Shown here in pieces: positions 10,869 through 21,715 of a DNA stretch of 64,000 nt. The DNA lies in contig MPUH01000162.1 in assembly GCA_001970955.1 (NCBI GenBank), positions 28,355 to 92,354 on the forward strand, written 5' to 3'. Both the position numbers and the translations under genes were made by a program. This stretch comes from Stentor coeruleus. Taxonomy: Eukaryota > Ciliophora > Heterotrichea > Heterotrichida > Stentoridae. Every line of letters begins with the position of its first letter. Position 1 is the first letter of the stretch. Below the pieces are notes generated by a model that was given only the letters and a program-made list of their open reading frames with translations, had not been told where the DNA came from and made no database searches.

Positions 10869-11876
10869 TCACACATAAAAGTAAATACTAAACAGCGATA
10901 TAAGTTCAATAGGCAGCCAAGAATAATTAATATCAATATTCACCTTTTTAATCACCTCATCACTATTTTGTATTACAAACTCCTGATTAATCTTCACACT
11001 AACATTCATCTTCTGAAAATCAGTCACAACTTTTACCGACTTATCATTTTTTTCCCCTACAACAATAACATTAAATGGTAAATGCAAAGTTTGTAAACTT
11101 TTCTTCATCATTTTATTCCTCTCAATCAACCCTCTTATCATCAAATATTTCTCAGATAATTCTTTTAATTTCTTTATTTTATCTATAGCAGGATTCATAT
11201 TTTTCTTCATTATCTCTACTTTTTTACCATTTTTTGTTAATACTCCAACTGCGATAAGGACATTAAGTGCATCATAAACTCTTCTTCTAATATTTTTTTC
11301 ATCTTTTGTATCACCTTCAAGTTCTTCAGTTTCTTTAACTAAACAATCAGCAACTATTTGATAAGAACTACTTCCAAGTCTTTCAACAATTTCTTTAACT
11401 TTCCAACTTAAGACTTTTAGTCCATTTTTGGACCTTAAAGTTGTTTTAGGAGCTTTTGTACGACATGAGGTTATTATTGAAGAAGTGTTTATTTCTTGAC
11501 TTTTTAGTCTGGTTAATTGGGTAGATTCAAAGGAAATATGCTTTTGATCTTCGTGGTTGAGTTCATTTGGATGAGATAAAAGTCCGATTTGATTTTCGTA
11601 AAATGTATGAGTAAAGTTCCTTTTAAACCTTTCGTTATCAGCGTCGATAGATGGGAAGTCTATCATGTATTCATTCATTATGTAATTAATTATAGTCTCA
11701 CTTGGTATCTTTTGGAATTCAGGGTAGTTTAACATCATGTAAATACGAGATAGGATAGGGTCGGATATGGTTTTGTTATAATATTTCATTAGAACTAAGT
11801 CGCCGAACATATTTGCCTGCAACTCACTTATCAAATCTCTGATGTGACTTGGGTAGAAATGGCTTTGCTCGAACAT
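10869..11876 (-). CDS. TFDP: DP (E2F dimerisation partner) transcription factor
   Basis: A 335-residue protein. Residues about 151-222 are the winged-helix DNA-binding domain of the DP family, with the diagnostic KNIRRRVYDALNVLIA. The following helix and LPFNVIVVG segment match the DP coiled-coil/marked-box dimerisation region. DP pairs with E2F to control cell-cycle genes. The first 140 residues are family-unlike and may be regulatory. The gene ends at TGA, one of only two TGA stops in the window, followed shortly by in-frame TAA. The DP identity rather than E2F is supported by RRRVYDALNVL. Confidence 0.9.
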   Translation of the reverse strand: MFEQSHFYPSHIRDLISELQANMFGDLVLMKYYNKTISDPILSRIYMMLNYPEFQKIPSETIINYIMNEYMIDFPSIDADNERFKRNFTHTFYENQIGLLSHPNELNHEDQKHISFESTQLTRLKSQEINTSSIITSCRTKAPKTTLRSKNGLKVLSWKVKEIVERLGSSSYQIVADCLVKETEELEGDTKDEKNIRRRVYDALNVLIAVGVLTKNGKKVEIMKKNMNPAIDKIKKLKELSEKYLMIRGLIERNKMMKKSLQTLHLPFNVIVVGEKNDKSVKVVTDFQKMNVSVKINQEFVIQNSDEVIKKVNIDINYSWLPIELISLFSIYFYV

Positions 11877-12232
11877 ATATTTTATAAGCGAATATAAATA
11901 AGATTTTTAAGAGTCTTTTTTTGAGGTAGGATGAGAATTATTATTAGGTATGGGATTGAAAAAGATAAGGTTTTATAATCTTATTGCATAGGAGTTTACA
12001 AGCAGCTAAGAGTTTTTAGTTGAAAAATTAATAAGAAAAAATGTAAGAATAGTTTATCGTAATAGTTTGCTACGAAAATAAATTTTCGGCTTTGGAGTTT
12101 GATATAGATAAGGAATCTATTCGGTATAATAATTTTAACTTTTTTTAATGAGATAATTAATCAGAAGAGAAAATAAGCATTTTATATAGTATTACAAAAT
12201 TACATACTATTTTCTTTAATTAAATGTGAATA
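11877..12232. other. Intergenic region
   Basis: G/T-rich on the plus strand next to 11877, as expected upstream of the minus-strand DP gene; then the 3' flank of the next gene. Nothing else recognised. Confidence 0.5.
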
Positions 12233-12886
12233 TTATTGTACTGGTATAACCTCCTTAGCAAAAAGATACTCAGTATTATCAATTACTACAACTTTTGGAT
12301 CATTTACCGTAAGAGTATTGCTAAGTTTTAAATTTCCTCTATACAATAACGTCATTTTGCCTCTTATCTTTGGAATTTCAGTCTGCCCTACATCTACAGA
12401 TATATACAAAGTCCCATATTCTGATTTAACAGATAAGACTTTTACTTTTATTTTGCATGTTGGATTTCTATTTACAAAAGTAGAAAATGCACTAGAAAGC
12501 TGACCTTTTGTCCTTGATTGAACTTTTTGATTTATACAAGGGGTAATTCCTTCAGCTTGAGAATCAATAAAATCATACTGAGGTTTAGAATAGAACTTTA
12601 TTTTCTTCAAAGGCTTTGTAGACTCATCCACTTTTCTTTTTATAGCTTTCGGTTCATGTTGGGGAGTTTTTTGAACTTTCGATTCATCTTGGGGATTTTT
12701 TCGAGCTTTTGATTCCTCTTGAGGAGTTTTTTGAGCTTTCTGCTCATTTTGGGGGATTTTTTGAGCTTGCGGTTCATGTTGGGGAGTTTCTTGAACTTTT
12801 ATTGTCTCAGGCTTGCTAAACTTAATCCTCGAATAGGTCAGTGTTTTTTTAACAATCACATTATCCTCAGTTTCAGTATAATTCAT
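12233..12886 (-). CDS. Decapeptide-repeat protein with C-terminal beta domain
   Basis: A 217-residue protein. Residues about 31-81 hold five tandem copies of a ten-residue unit of the form K-x-PQ-x-E-x-KAQ (for example KTPQEESKAR, KNPQDESKVQ), a flexible charged linker. After a basic patch (KRKVDESTKPLKKIKF, a possible nuclear localisation signal) residues about 120-217 are compact and beta-rich (CKIKVKVLSVKSEYGTLYISV and on), suggesting a small OB-like fold. I recognise no family. The nuclear signal and OB-like region would suit a nucleic-acid-binding protein, but this is inference. Confidence 0.65.
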   Translation of the reverse strand: MNYTETEDNVIVKKTLTYSRIKFSKPETIKVQETPQHEPQAQKIPQNEQKAQKTPQEESKARKNPQDESKVQKTPQHEPKAIKRKVDESTKPLKKIKFYSKPQYDFIDSQAEGITPCINQKVQSRTKGQLSSAFSTFVNRNPTCKIKVKVLSVKSEYGTLYISVDVGQTEIPKIRGKMTLLYRGNLKLSNTLTVNDPKVVVIDNTEYLFAKEVIPVQ

Positions 12887-13276
12887 TTATAAAATTACAA
12901 CCCAAATTATATCTCAATATATCTAAAAAATATCCTACTCAAAATCTTTATTAGATAGAAATTTCTAATAAAAACATCATCTAAAATCCTAATCCCAAAC
13001 CCAAATTTCCATCAAAATAAAACAAGTAATCCCAATTTCCTCTATAACCAAAAGCAAAATATCCACTATACTCTAAAAGCTTATCCTCATATCAAACCTA
13101 CAATAAACCCTCAAATTTTCTCTTTTCCCTCTTAACTTCCCTTTTAAATCTTCCCAACTTCATACTTTTATTATCATTAAAATCCTTATTTCCTATTATA
13201 TTCTCTACACATCTCTTAATACCCTATTCATATCTAAAAACTCACAACAATAATCTTTATTTCATATAATAAAAAA
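12887..13276. other. Divergent promoter region
   Basis: Shared upstream DNA of the minus-strand repeat protein and the plus-strand gene at 13277. Most is A/C-rich and almost free of G on the plus strand. No gene seen. Confidence 0.5.
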
Positions 13277-13855
13277 ATGTTGAATTGTTCTATCTTAACT
13301 CCAGCTTTTGCCATATCATCCTATGACTATAATACAATTGTTTCACAGTGTGCAGAAAACCTTGGTGTTAATACAAATGATTTTGAACTTTATGCCTTAG
13401 TACCACTACGTGAAGTTGAATATCCTCAAAATGCTGTCATCAAGCTTAAGCGCTGTAATTTTTCTTTATCAAAAATCGAAGAAATGCTAAATCAGCGTGA
13501 GCAACTTTTCCAGCAACTTCAAAAATCTAGAGATGCGTTGTCTTCTTATTCTGAGAGACTACAAGATAAAAAAGAGCCGGTGGTGGATGAAAAGATAACC
13601 CGGAAAATAAGCAAACTTGAAGAAGATAATAAAAAACTTCGTCAACTACTTAAGTAAGGTTTATGTAGAACTCAATTGGACAACGCAGAAAACTTGAGAT
13701 TAGCCACGCAAAGAACTGTTGAGAATTTAAGAGAAGAATTTGACCTGTTAGTCCGAGAACTACTAAATGTCAAGAAAGCAAAAGAAAAAATCGAAGAAAC
13801 ACCTAAAACAGAAAAAAAGCCTGCTGTCCCAAAACTCAAAATCGGCGCTAATTAA
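13277..13855 (+). CDS. Small coiled-coil protein
   Basis: A 187-residue protein in two exons joined across a 15-nt intron at 13654-13668 (GTAAGGTTTATGTAG). Residues 1-65 are compact and mixed (reading YALVPLREVEY in the middle), possibly a ubiquitin-like or swapped-hairpin fold. Residues about 66-165 form a coiled coil, and the tail is lysine/proline-rich. Splicing extends the coiled coil in phase without a break, which supports the model. No family is recognised. Confidence 0.75.
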
Positions 13856-14119
13856 ATACAGTTCTGAGTTTATTTAGGCATAAAAATTACAATTTTTATC
13901 TTTCATATCTTTTTAAAAGCTTTCATAAACTCCTAACCTCACTACCTAACTAGAAATTTAAATCCTCTTACTCTAGGGAAAAAATCTTAAACTCCTTCTC
14001 AGCCAAAAAAAATTTATCCTAGACTAAAAATCTTATCCACCTCAATCTCAATTCTATTCATTTAAAAATATTTCAAGTATCACTTACCAAACTACTGTGG
14101 ACTAGGAAAATACAAATAA

Positions 14120-14680
14120 ATGGTGAAAGGCGATCCCACACTCTCTATGAAGCTCAGGCAATATCAAGTCGCTGGGAGGAAATTCCCATCAGACACCGAC
14201 CCAAACCCAGTTATCTACCGAATGAGAATCTTTGCCATCGACGAAATCCGAGCAAAGTCACGATTTTGGTACTTCACAAAGCGTCTTAACAAAATCAAAA
14301 CAGCTCACGGAGAAATAGTCTCAGTCGAAGAAATCACGGAAAAAAACACTGACCATGTAAAAACTTATGGGATTTCAATACGTTATGAAACTAGAAACGG
14401 AATTACAAATATGTACAGAGAATATAGGGATACTTCTTTGTGTGGAGCTGTTGGAAGAATGTATCAAGATATGGCTGGAAGACATAGAGCTAGAGCTGAG
14501 ACTATTCATATTATTAGTACTACAGCACTTAATGTTAGTTCTAAGGTCAAGAGATCTAATACTGCACAGTTTTATAACTCAAAGATTAGGTTCCCATTAC
14601 TTCATGAAACTGTTAGAGCACCATGCAAGTCTTTAAGATCAGTCTTTGTATCAGGAAGACCATTGACTAGATCACATTAG
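14120..14680 (+). CDS. RPL18A: 60S ribosomal protein eL20 (L18a)
   Basis: A complete 186-residue protein matching the L18a/eL20 family over its length: KLRQYQVAGRKFP at the start, PVIYRMRIFA, KSRFWYF, NMYREYRD, the GRHRARAETIHII stretch and FYNSKIRFPL near the end. It is a structural protein of the large cytosolic ribosomal subunit. Length is close to the usual 175-180 residues. No intron is needed. The plus strand upstream is A/C-rich and downstream is G/T-rich, the usual gene boundary pattern here. Confidence 0.97.
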   Translation: MVKGDPTLSMKLRQYQVAGRKFPSDTDPNPVIYRMRIFAIDEIRAKSRFWYFTKRLNKIKTAHGEIVSVEEITEKNTDHVKTYGISIRYETRNGITNMYREYRDTSLCGAVGRMYQDMAGRHRARAETIHIISTTALNVSSKVKRSNTAQFYNSKIRFPLLHETVRAPCKSLRSVFVSGRPLTRSH

Positions 14681-15214
14681 AATAGGTAGATAAGATAATT
14701 TGATCAGAATCAGATGATAGATTTTAGAGAGGAGGATTGTCGAGATTATGAGGATTTTTGATAGGAATTTTTGGATAAGAGTGTATTTTTTTTAAGGGAG
14801 TTTGCTTTGTGAAGAGCTTTTTTGGAAGATTTTGATGATTAAGATGCTGGGTTATGTGGTGATGATGATTTTAGGTAGAGGATTTAGTGTTATTAGGCTA
14901 GGTTGTATGCTAAATTTTTATGGGTTGCTTTTAGTATTTAAGGGTTTGTGATGTTTTTGATGATATTAAAATATTTTGTATTATATTGGTTAGGTGGTGT
15001 TAAGATTTTAGGAAGTGATAAAATTATAAATTGATTAGCCAACTCCATATCATAAAAACACATTTTATAAATAATATTCACACAAATCCCAAAATTAGCA
15101 CAAATACACTCCATCATTTACCTCAACACAAAATATGTCCAAAAAAATTTTCCACCATCATCACCTATAAAATCAAAAACCCTACTAAAGAAATTCTAAT
15201 AAAACACTTAACCA
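14681..15214. other. Intergenic region with sharp strand-composition switch
   Basis: Up to about 15010 the plus strand is G/T-rich (3' flank of eL20); from about 15030 to 15214 it is A/C-rich and nearly G-free (5' flank of the protease). A 63-codon open frame at 15031-15222 is explained by this composition. Confidence 0.6.
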
Positions 15215-16138
15215 ATGGTTAAAATCCTATTTCTAATAAATATGTTCCTTTTACTTTTAATCTCCTTTGTTCAAGGCAAGTTCACTTTTACTCTCGACGA
15301 TACTTCTGAAGTAGTTCCTCAAACAGCAATAGATTACATCAACACTGTTCAAACATCATGGGTAGCTTCAAAAGCTTGGGTAGGTAAAATGACAGTTGGA
15401 GAAGCAAAAGCATTAGCCAACACTATCCCATCAGAACCTTCATCTAACATCTATTCATGGGGTCTACTTCTTTCTCACTTATCAATACCATCATCTTTTG
15501 ACTCTCGAACTCAATGGCCAGGTTGTATCCATCCAATCCTCGATCAAGGTAAATGTGGTTCATGTTGGGCATTTGGTGCATCTGAAGCATTTTCAGATCG
15601 TCTTTGTATAAGTTCATCAGGGAAAATCAATGTTGTTTTATCACCTCAATACTTAGTCAATTGTGATAATGCAGCAAGTGGGTGTAATGGAGGAACATTA
15701 GATGCAGCTTGGAGTTTTATACAAACAAATGGAATTCCAACTTATAATTGTGTTCCATATCAAGGTGTTGATCAAACTTGTTCTTCAAAATGTGCTGATG
15801 GAAGTGTTCCTGTTTTTTATAAGACTTCAGATGTTTATTATTATTCAGGACCTGATTCGATACAGACTGGAATTATGTCTTCAGGACCTGTTGAGACGAT
15901 TTTTGTAGTTTATCAGGATTTTATGAGTTATACTAGTGGGGTTTATGTTCATACTTGGGGCAATTCGGTAGGTGCACATGCTGTTAAGATGCTTGGTTGG
16001 GGTGTTAGTAGTGGGACTAGTTATTGGATTTGTGCAAATTCTTGGGGCACAAGCTGGGGCATGCAAGGATATTTTTGGATTGCCTTTGGCCAGTGCTTTA
16101 TTGACAATCAAGCTGCTGCGGGTACACCGATTGTCTGA
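15215..16138 (+). CDS. Secreted cathepsin B-like cysteine protease
   Basis: A 307-residue papain-family (C1) protease. Residues 1-21 are a signal peptide (MVKILFLINMFLLLLISFVQ), then a short propeptide. The catalytic cysteine sits in QGKCGSCWAFGASEAFSDR (about residue 116), the histidine in GAHAVKMLGWG (about 253) and the asparagine in NSWGTSWG (about 273). The GASEAFSDR and CNGG signatures point to the cathepsin B group, but the occluding loop with its paired histidines is missing, so exopeptidase activity is doubtful. Likely lysosomal/food-vacuole digestion. It ends at TGA, with in-frame TAA three codons later. Confidence 0.93.
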   Translation: MVKILFLINMFLLLLISFVQGKFTFTLDDTSEVVPQTAIDYINTVQTSWVASKAWVGKMTVGEAKALANTIPSEPSSNIYSWGLLLSHLSIPSSFDSRTQWPGCIHPILDQGKCGSCWAFGASEAFSDRLCISSSGKINVVLSPQYLVNCDNAASGCNGGTLDAAWSFIQTNGIPTYNCVPYQGVDQTCSSKCADGSVPVFYKTSDVYYYSGPDSIQTGIMSSGPVETIFVVYQDFMSYTSGVYVHTWGNSVGAHAVKMLGWGVSSGTSYWICANSWGTSWGMQGYFWIAFGQCFIDNQAAAGTPIV

Positions 16139-16613
16139 AGTAGTTAATAAGTTATTAGGTTTTAGAATAAAAATTGAGGTTTATTTGTAGATTAGATGAT
16201 AGAGTTTTTTTGTATGTGGAAATTGTATTTTACTTATAAGCTTTCAATGTAAGAATAGATAAAATAATGAGTAGGTTTATGTAGAATGGATTTAATGTAA
16301 ATACTGATATGCATTATTTTTAGTTTCTCTAGTTTTTTGTCCTTTTTTAATATTTTTTTATAACTTATAACTATACATTAAAAATATTGTAATCTCAAAT
16401 ATCACTTATTTACATCAAATGCAAATCTCTCCCTAAAAAAACTATCAGCTATTATAACTTAAAAATAATATACAACAAAAAAGTATATTCATAAAAACCC
16501 CAAATCGTACCAAACCACTCACACTAATTCCTTTAATCAATACTCTTATTATTTCCTTATAAAAAAAAACTATCATTCATCCTCCTGCGCACAATCCTCC
16601 ATACTTCCAACTT
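16139..16613. other. Intergenic region between convergent genes
   Basis: 3' flanks of the protease and of the minus-strand gene ending at 16614. AT-rich, no gene or repeat recognised. Confidence 0.5.
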
Positions 16614-17402
16614 TTAAACAAATCTATTTAAATATTCCTCATAAATCATCCTAACATTTTCGCATTCCTCTCCTTGAAACTCGCTAAGTGCTTTCAAAAA
16701 ATCCTGAGTAAAAAAATGTTTACAATTATATTCACTAAGATTCCTCTTATTATCCTATATATCCAATACAACCAACAAATCGCCTACTGCAACAAAAATC
16801 ATCCCTGAATCCTCTTTATATTTACTCAAACAGCTTATAACAACTTCATATCCTTTATGCTTAAGAAACATTCTCTGAGCCCTTTCTCTGTTCTTAAAAA
16901 CCTTATGAGCAAAAATCATAGTATTTTTATTATAAATTTCACTCAAAGATTCAAAAAACCCATAACTTATAAGTTCATGCATAATACTTTCAGTGAAATT
17001 ATCAGTACATGAATATAATAAATCATATGAGTAATGTTTTAATATGATATCATCAGATGTTAAATTGAGAACAAGCATGCTAAGGACATTTTTTATATAG
17101 AAATGTATTTTGTTTATAGGATCTTTTGAAGCTTCAGAAAGAACTGCTATAGCCATACAACCTACAGTACTTGGCTGTGGTGTTAAAGGAAGAAATTTGT
17201 CTTCTTCAAAGATTGGATCTGAGTTTCCTATTAGTTTTACGATATCAGACCATCTTTTTTGCTCTACTAATAAAGCAAAGGATGGTCTGGTGATTGGTTT
17301 TATTTTGGATTCTTCTATTGTCAAGCTGCTTAGTCCAGCAAGATCAGCTGGAGTCATTAGTTTCTATGTGGTTATTACTGGTCTAGTTTCACAGCATCCC
17401 AT
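16614..17402 (-). CDS. N-acylated protein of unknown function
   Basis: A 252-residue protein in three exons. A small first exon (17379-17402) encodes MGCCETRP, followed by a 15-nt intron at 17364-17378 (GTAATAACCACATAG). A second 15-nt intron at 16755-16769 (GTATTGGATATATAG) leads to a 46-residue last exon. Both introns restore one continuous frame. Gly2 with Cys3 and Cys4 is a strong myristoylation/palmitoylation signal, so plasma-membrane or ciliary-membrane attachment is likely. The rest is helical and may be an armadillo-like repeat region (ILKHYSYDLLYSCTDNFTES), but no family is recognised. Confidence 0.8.
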
Positions 17403-18117
17403 TATTAATATTTACTTAGTAAAATGAAAAAATATGCAGAGGTTATGATATGATTTCATTTTTTATAGAGATTATGGCTGGAAGGTTGTAGTTGAAAAAT
17501 AAAAGGGTAAAGGGATAATTAGTGATATTTAGAGTTTTTATAAAAAGGATAAGTTTTTAGTTTGGATAATTTTTTTTTTTGAGATGATTTGTTGAGTAGT
17601 GTGTGAATGCATTGAGGATTAGGTAAAGGGATTGTGGATGTTTATAAGACTTAGATAAATTAATATAAACAACTAAGTATAAATCATAGTTTTATAATAA
17701 AAGTCAAATCTTTGTATAATACTCAAACTATTTACTTCCAACATTTTAAAAGAAAAACTACTTGCTCGAGACAAGAATAAAAAAGTTTGAAAATATTTTA
17801 AACTTTCCAAACTAAAAAAACTCATTTTGACTAAGTCTAACTTTACTCCTATTATCTTAGTTATTATTAGATTTTCTCAACTTTGAAATATAATTTAATC
17901 AAACCTTCAAAAATTTTTTGTAAAATGACATTTTTAACTATAAACCTATGATAATAAGGTTTATTTCCAAGATGACTCCTATAATAAATTCGATATTTTA
18001 TTATATTCCAACCTTACATAAATTATCCTCAGATGCATAATTGATATATACACTCACAGATTTTTCCGTTTTTCATTAGTATCCCTATTGGCTAATTCTA
18101 TTCATAATACAATATAA
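17403..18117. other. Divergent promoter region
   Basis: G/T-rich on the plus strand up to about 17,650 (upstream of the minus-strand gene) and A/C-rich after that (upstream of the plus-strand zinc-finger gene). No gene recognised. Confidence 0.5.
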
Positions 18118-18402
18118 ATGTGTGAAAGCGAATACAAGTTTATACTTTACTGCTGTATGTATGAAGAATGTGGCAAAGAGTATTTATCGAAACAAAACCT
18201 TAAAAGGCACGTGAACATTAGTCATTTATTTAAAAAAATAACCCAATGTTCTTTGTGTAGTAAAACATTTCTGAACTCTGTTAATCTAAAAGAACATTAT
18301 CTTATTCATTCTAACACCAAACCTTATAGGTGCACTATATGCAATCTCCGTTTTAGACATAAATCGAAATTAGGGTCTCATAGAAGACTTCATAAATTAT
18401 AA
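18118..18402 (+). CDS. Three-finger C2H2 zinc-finger protein
   Basis: A 94-residue single-exon protein almost entirely made of three C2H2 fingers: CMYEECGKEYLSKQNLKRH with CX4C and HX4H spacing, CSLCSKTFLNSVNLKEH, and CTICNLRFRHKSKLGSH. It parallels the gene at 2243 finger by finger but lacks that gene's acidic tail. It could bind DNA or RNA; no target is implied. The frame and cysteine/histidine spacing make it secure. Confidence 0.82.
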   Translation: MCESEYKFILYCCMYEECGKEYLSKQNLKRHVNISHLFKKITQCSLCSKTFLNSVNLKEHYLIHSNTKPYRCTICNLRFRHKSKLGSHRRLHKL

Positions 18403-19119
18403 AGTTCACTAATTTAAGTTTTAACAAAGAAGTTTGATAAGGATTAATAATAAGAAGTATTTTTTTGTGATATGATTTTCATTAAATCATTTTGTAGTAG
18501 GATGATGATATTTATATGAGAATGATAGTTTTATTGTTAGATTATGATTTAAGGTTATAATGATGAATGTGCTAATAAATATAGACTAAGTGGTATATTT
18601 TTTTATGGTATAAGGAAAATTCTCAGATTTATAATTAAATTATATAAAGATCTTTAGTATAGAAAGAATTAAGCTAAAATATGCTATATATGGATGGCAT
18701 TATGGAAATATTTTTTTATAAGGATTTTTATTATATAATGAAAATTATTCGTTAATAGTGAACTTGTTTTATAACAAAACCTACAAATAAATTCTTAATA
18801 CCAATCTTTAACATCAATATTTTTCTACCCTTAAAAACAATTTTTATTATGAAAAATGTTAATTCTATATTGGAGCAATTAAATCTTTTTTAAATAATTT
18901 GCACAATACCTAATAATTAAACTAATGCGATGTCTCTCAAACAATTTTTAAGATATTTACATAACATTTATTTATATTTTTTATATCAGGATTCCAGTTA
19001 TAAAATCTAAGTAATTTAATTTTTTTTCATATAAATCATATCTTACGTTTTCCTAACATCAGTAAATTACCCATTAAAACTCATTAGTTATCTAACTTTA
19101 AATAAGTCTAATAGACATT
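18403..19119. other. Intergenic region between convergent genes
   Basis: About 0.7 kb of AT-rich DNA between the 3' ends of two genes. Stops are frequent; nothing recognised. Confidence 0.5.
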
Positions 19120-19980
19120 TTATATTGAAAAAACCATATTCTCACCAGTAGCAGAAAGGTTTTCTAAAATATGACTTTCATTATTACCTTTTGGACTTGA
19201 CGACAAAGACAAGTCTTTTGGTGCATCATTCAAAATACTAGACCTGCTTTTCTTATGCCGATCTTGAAACATCCGCACTTTGCATTCTAGTTTTTCTATA
19301 TAACTAAACATCTCTTTATGGGTCTTCACAAGAAGATTATATTTTTCTTCAGCTATTTTTTTTTGTTCATTGTTTACAGCTATTAAATCTTCAAATTCTT
19401 TAAATTTCCTTTTAGTACTAAGTAACTGTTCTTTACATTTCCTGTATTTTCTTTTAACTTCTAAAAGTTGTCTGGGCATAGACTTGTTTTGTAGTTCTTC
19501 TAATTGTTCTATTTATTACTTACTTTGTAATTCAGTAACTTTTTCATTGTATTCTTTTTTAAGGTCATCAATTTCACTTTGGTATACTTCAACTGTAAAA
19601 AGATTATTACTTCCTTGGGAATTTTCTAGTTTTTGTATTTCAGTCTTAAGGTTTTTGATTTCAGACCGAGCTCTTTTTAGGGTCTCTTCAGAATTTGCGT
19701 AAAGTTTTTCTAATTGTGTGTATTTCTGGTATAGTTCACCTTTGTAAATATCTTCTTCATTGTTTCGTAAACCACTATTAAGTTTATTTCCTGATTTCAC
19801 ATGTTTGACAATTTTTTCTGATATTTCTATGACTGTCTTCAATTGCATTTCACGTAATGTTAACTGATCTCTTGCTTCTCTAAATGATAGAGAATTTGAT
19901 GATTTTGTGCATTGTATTATTTCGTCCTTCATTGACTCATAAGTACGAAGTATTTGGCTTAAATCAATACTTAAGTTCAT
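19120..19980 (-). CDS. Coiled-coil protein
   Basis: A 281-residue protein in two exons, joined over a 15-nt intron at 19509-19523 (GTAAGTAATAAATAG). I chose the ATG at 19980 (MNLSIDLSQILRTYE) because sequence further upstream is AT-rich and not protein-like. From about residue 40 to 250 the chain is an E/K/L-rich coiled coil; the coil runs through the splice junction without a phase break. The tail is serine-rich. No family recognised; a structural role is likely. Confidence 0.75.
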
Positions 19981-20244
19981 AGTTAATATAATAATATGTT
20001 TATTACAAGAAAATTTATACAAAACAATATTCTGGAATTGAATTTTAGAAAGTCTCCTTCGAAAATTATTCTTTTTAATGTGGTAAATTCCTATAATAAT
20101 ACAAAAACATAATATTTTTCTAACATTAAACAATATTCAGCAATCTTAAAACCATTTCATTCTTATAATCCTAAAACTCTAAAAGGTAATTTAAATATAA
20201 TAAGAAATAAAAAAATATTATTATACATTAACAATTATATATAA

Positions 20245-21507
20245 ATGAATATTAGAGATTGGGTTTTTGTTTTAGGATATATGCTCTTGAATTCTGTATT
20301 TGATAATTAGATTGGTGGTGTTTTGAATATATGGGGAACTCTTAGTCCTTATATAACAAGTTTTTATCATAGTCTTGATCATGAAGTGACATCTGCATAT
20401 TTTGTTCAAATAGCTTTGATATCTTATATTTCAGAGACAGTCTTTGTTTTAGCCTTACCATATTTATCTGATAAAGTTACAGCTTTTTCTATATTGCTTA
20501 TAACTTCAATTGTATCTGGATTGTTTATTATTGTATCAGCTTTTATAACAAACGCATTAGCTTTTGCTTGGATTTTCGGTACAGTGATAGGATTTTTATC
20601 AGCTTTTACATATATGCCTGCAGTATGGATAGCAGTCGATGTAATGCCTCAACGTAAAGGGACTATTATGGGTATAGGTTTAAGTTCATATGCAATAGCT
20701 CCAAGTATTTATGGTATTCTTTTCACTTTTCTTGTAAACCCTGATGATTTATCCCCAGTTGGTGAGTCAATAAAATATTTCACTTCAGAAGTTTACTTAA
20801 ATGTCCCATCATCTATAGAATACCTAGGCATAATCCTATTAATAATTGGAGTTATAGGAACTTTTTGCTTAGGTAAACATAAAGGCCATGCTTCAAAAAC
20901 AGATAAAAAAACCAAATCCCTTAAGCAAATATTATCAGATCATCGATTTTGGTACCTTTGCACTTTTCTTTATCTTAAAGGATCAATGTATTATTATCTT
21001 ATGAATATATATAAAGATTTAGCTTTTAGGTTTATGAGTGATGATTATTTTATAGCTTGGATTGGATCTTGTGCTTTTATATCAGCAGGTGCTGGACGTT
21101 TGATTATAGGTCGAATTATGGATTATTGCAATTGGAAAAAAATGATTTTAGTTGTTGTTGCTGTTGAAATGGTTATTGGGATTTTACTTTATCATGTTGC
21201 TTGTTATAGATATATTTATGGGATTTTAGTTGTTATTGAGATGTTTTTAAGCTCTCCTTCTTATTTGATATCATGGATGATGACAGAGAAAGTGTATCCT
21301 AAAGATAAATGGATATTTGCGGTTGTTAATTTAGCTGTGTTGTTTGATTTATTAGCCGCATATTTAATTGAAACTTATATTACGGGATCTTTTGGGTATG
21401 AGGTTTCATTAGGATTTATATCAGCTGAATTAGGATTATGTTTTATATTGGTTGGGTTTTTTTATGGCAAATGCGTTTATGATGATGAGAAACTTATGGA
21501 GAATTAG
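20245..21507 (+). CDS. Major facilitator superfamily transporter (OFA/monocarboxylate-like)
   Basis: A 415-residue membrane protein in two exons. Exon 1 (20245-20295) encodes MNIRDWVFVLGYMLLNS, most of the first membrane helix, and a 15-nt intron follows at 20296-20310 (GTATTTGATAATTAG). About twelve hydrophobic segments are visible. The loop after helix 4 (MPQRKGTIMGIGLSSYAIAP) is typical of the oxalate/formate antiporter and monocarboxylate branch of the MFS. The central loop near residue 200 is basic (HKGHASKTDKKTKSLKQIL). The substrate cannot be told from sequence. Without exon 1 the protein would lack its first helix. Confidence 0.85.
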
Positions 21508-21715
21508 ATAGGATTAATAGGGTTAAATTGTTTTAGAGGTGGGTTTTGTAGAGAAAGGTTTGGGTATTAAATAAAAAGTTGTTATGTTTGTATTAGTATT
21601 TAGGATTTTGTAAAATGTGATATTTTGTTTGTGAATTCAAGGAAAAAATTTATAGTTTTATAGTGTAATTAGGATTTTAATCAAAACTATAATAAAAATT
21701 CTTATTCATGATAAT

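Noticed and set aside
15031-15222. 63-codon plus-strand frame before the protease
   Set aside because: A/C-rich upstream DNA lacking stops; low-complexity peptide and overlap with the protease start.
20013-20133. Upstream extension of the coiled-coil gene start to 20133
   Set aside because: The extra residues are AT-driven and unlike the rest; the ATG at 19980 gives a natural start.
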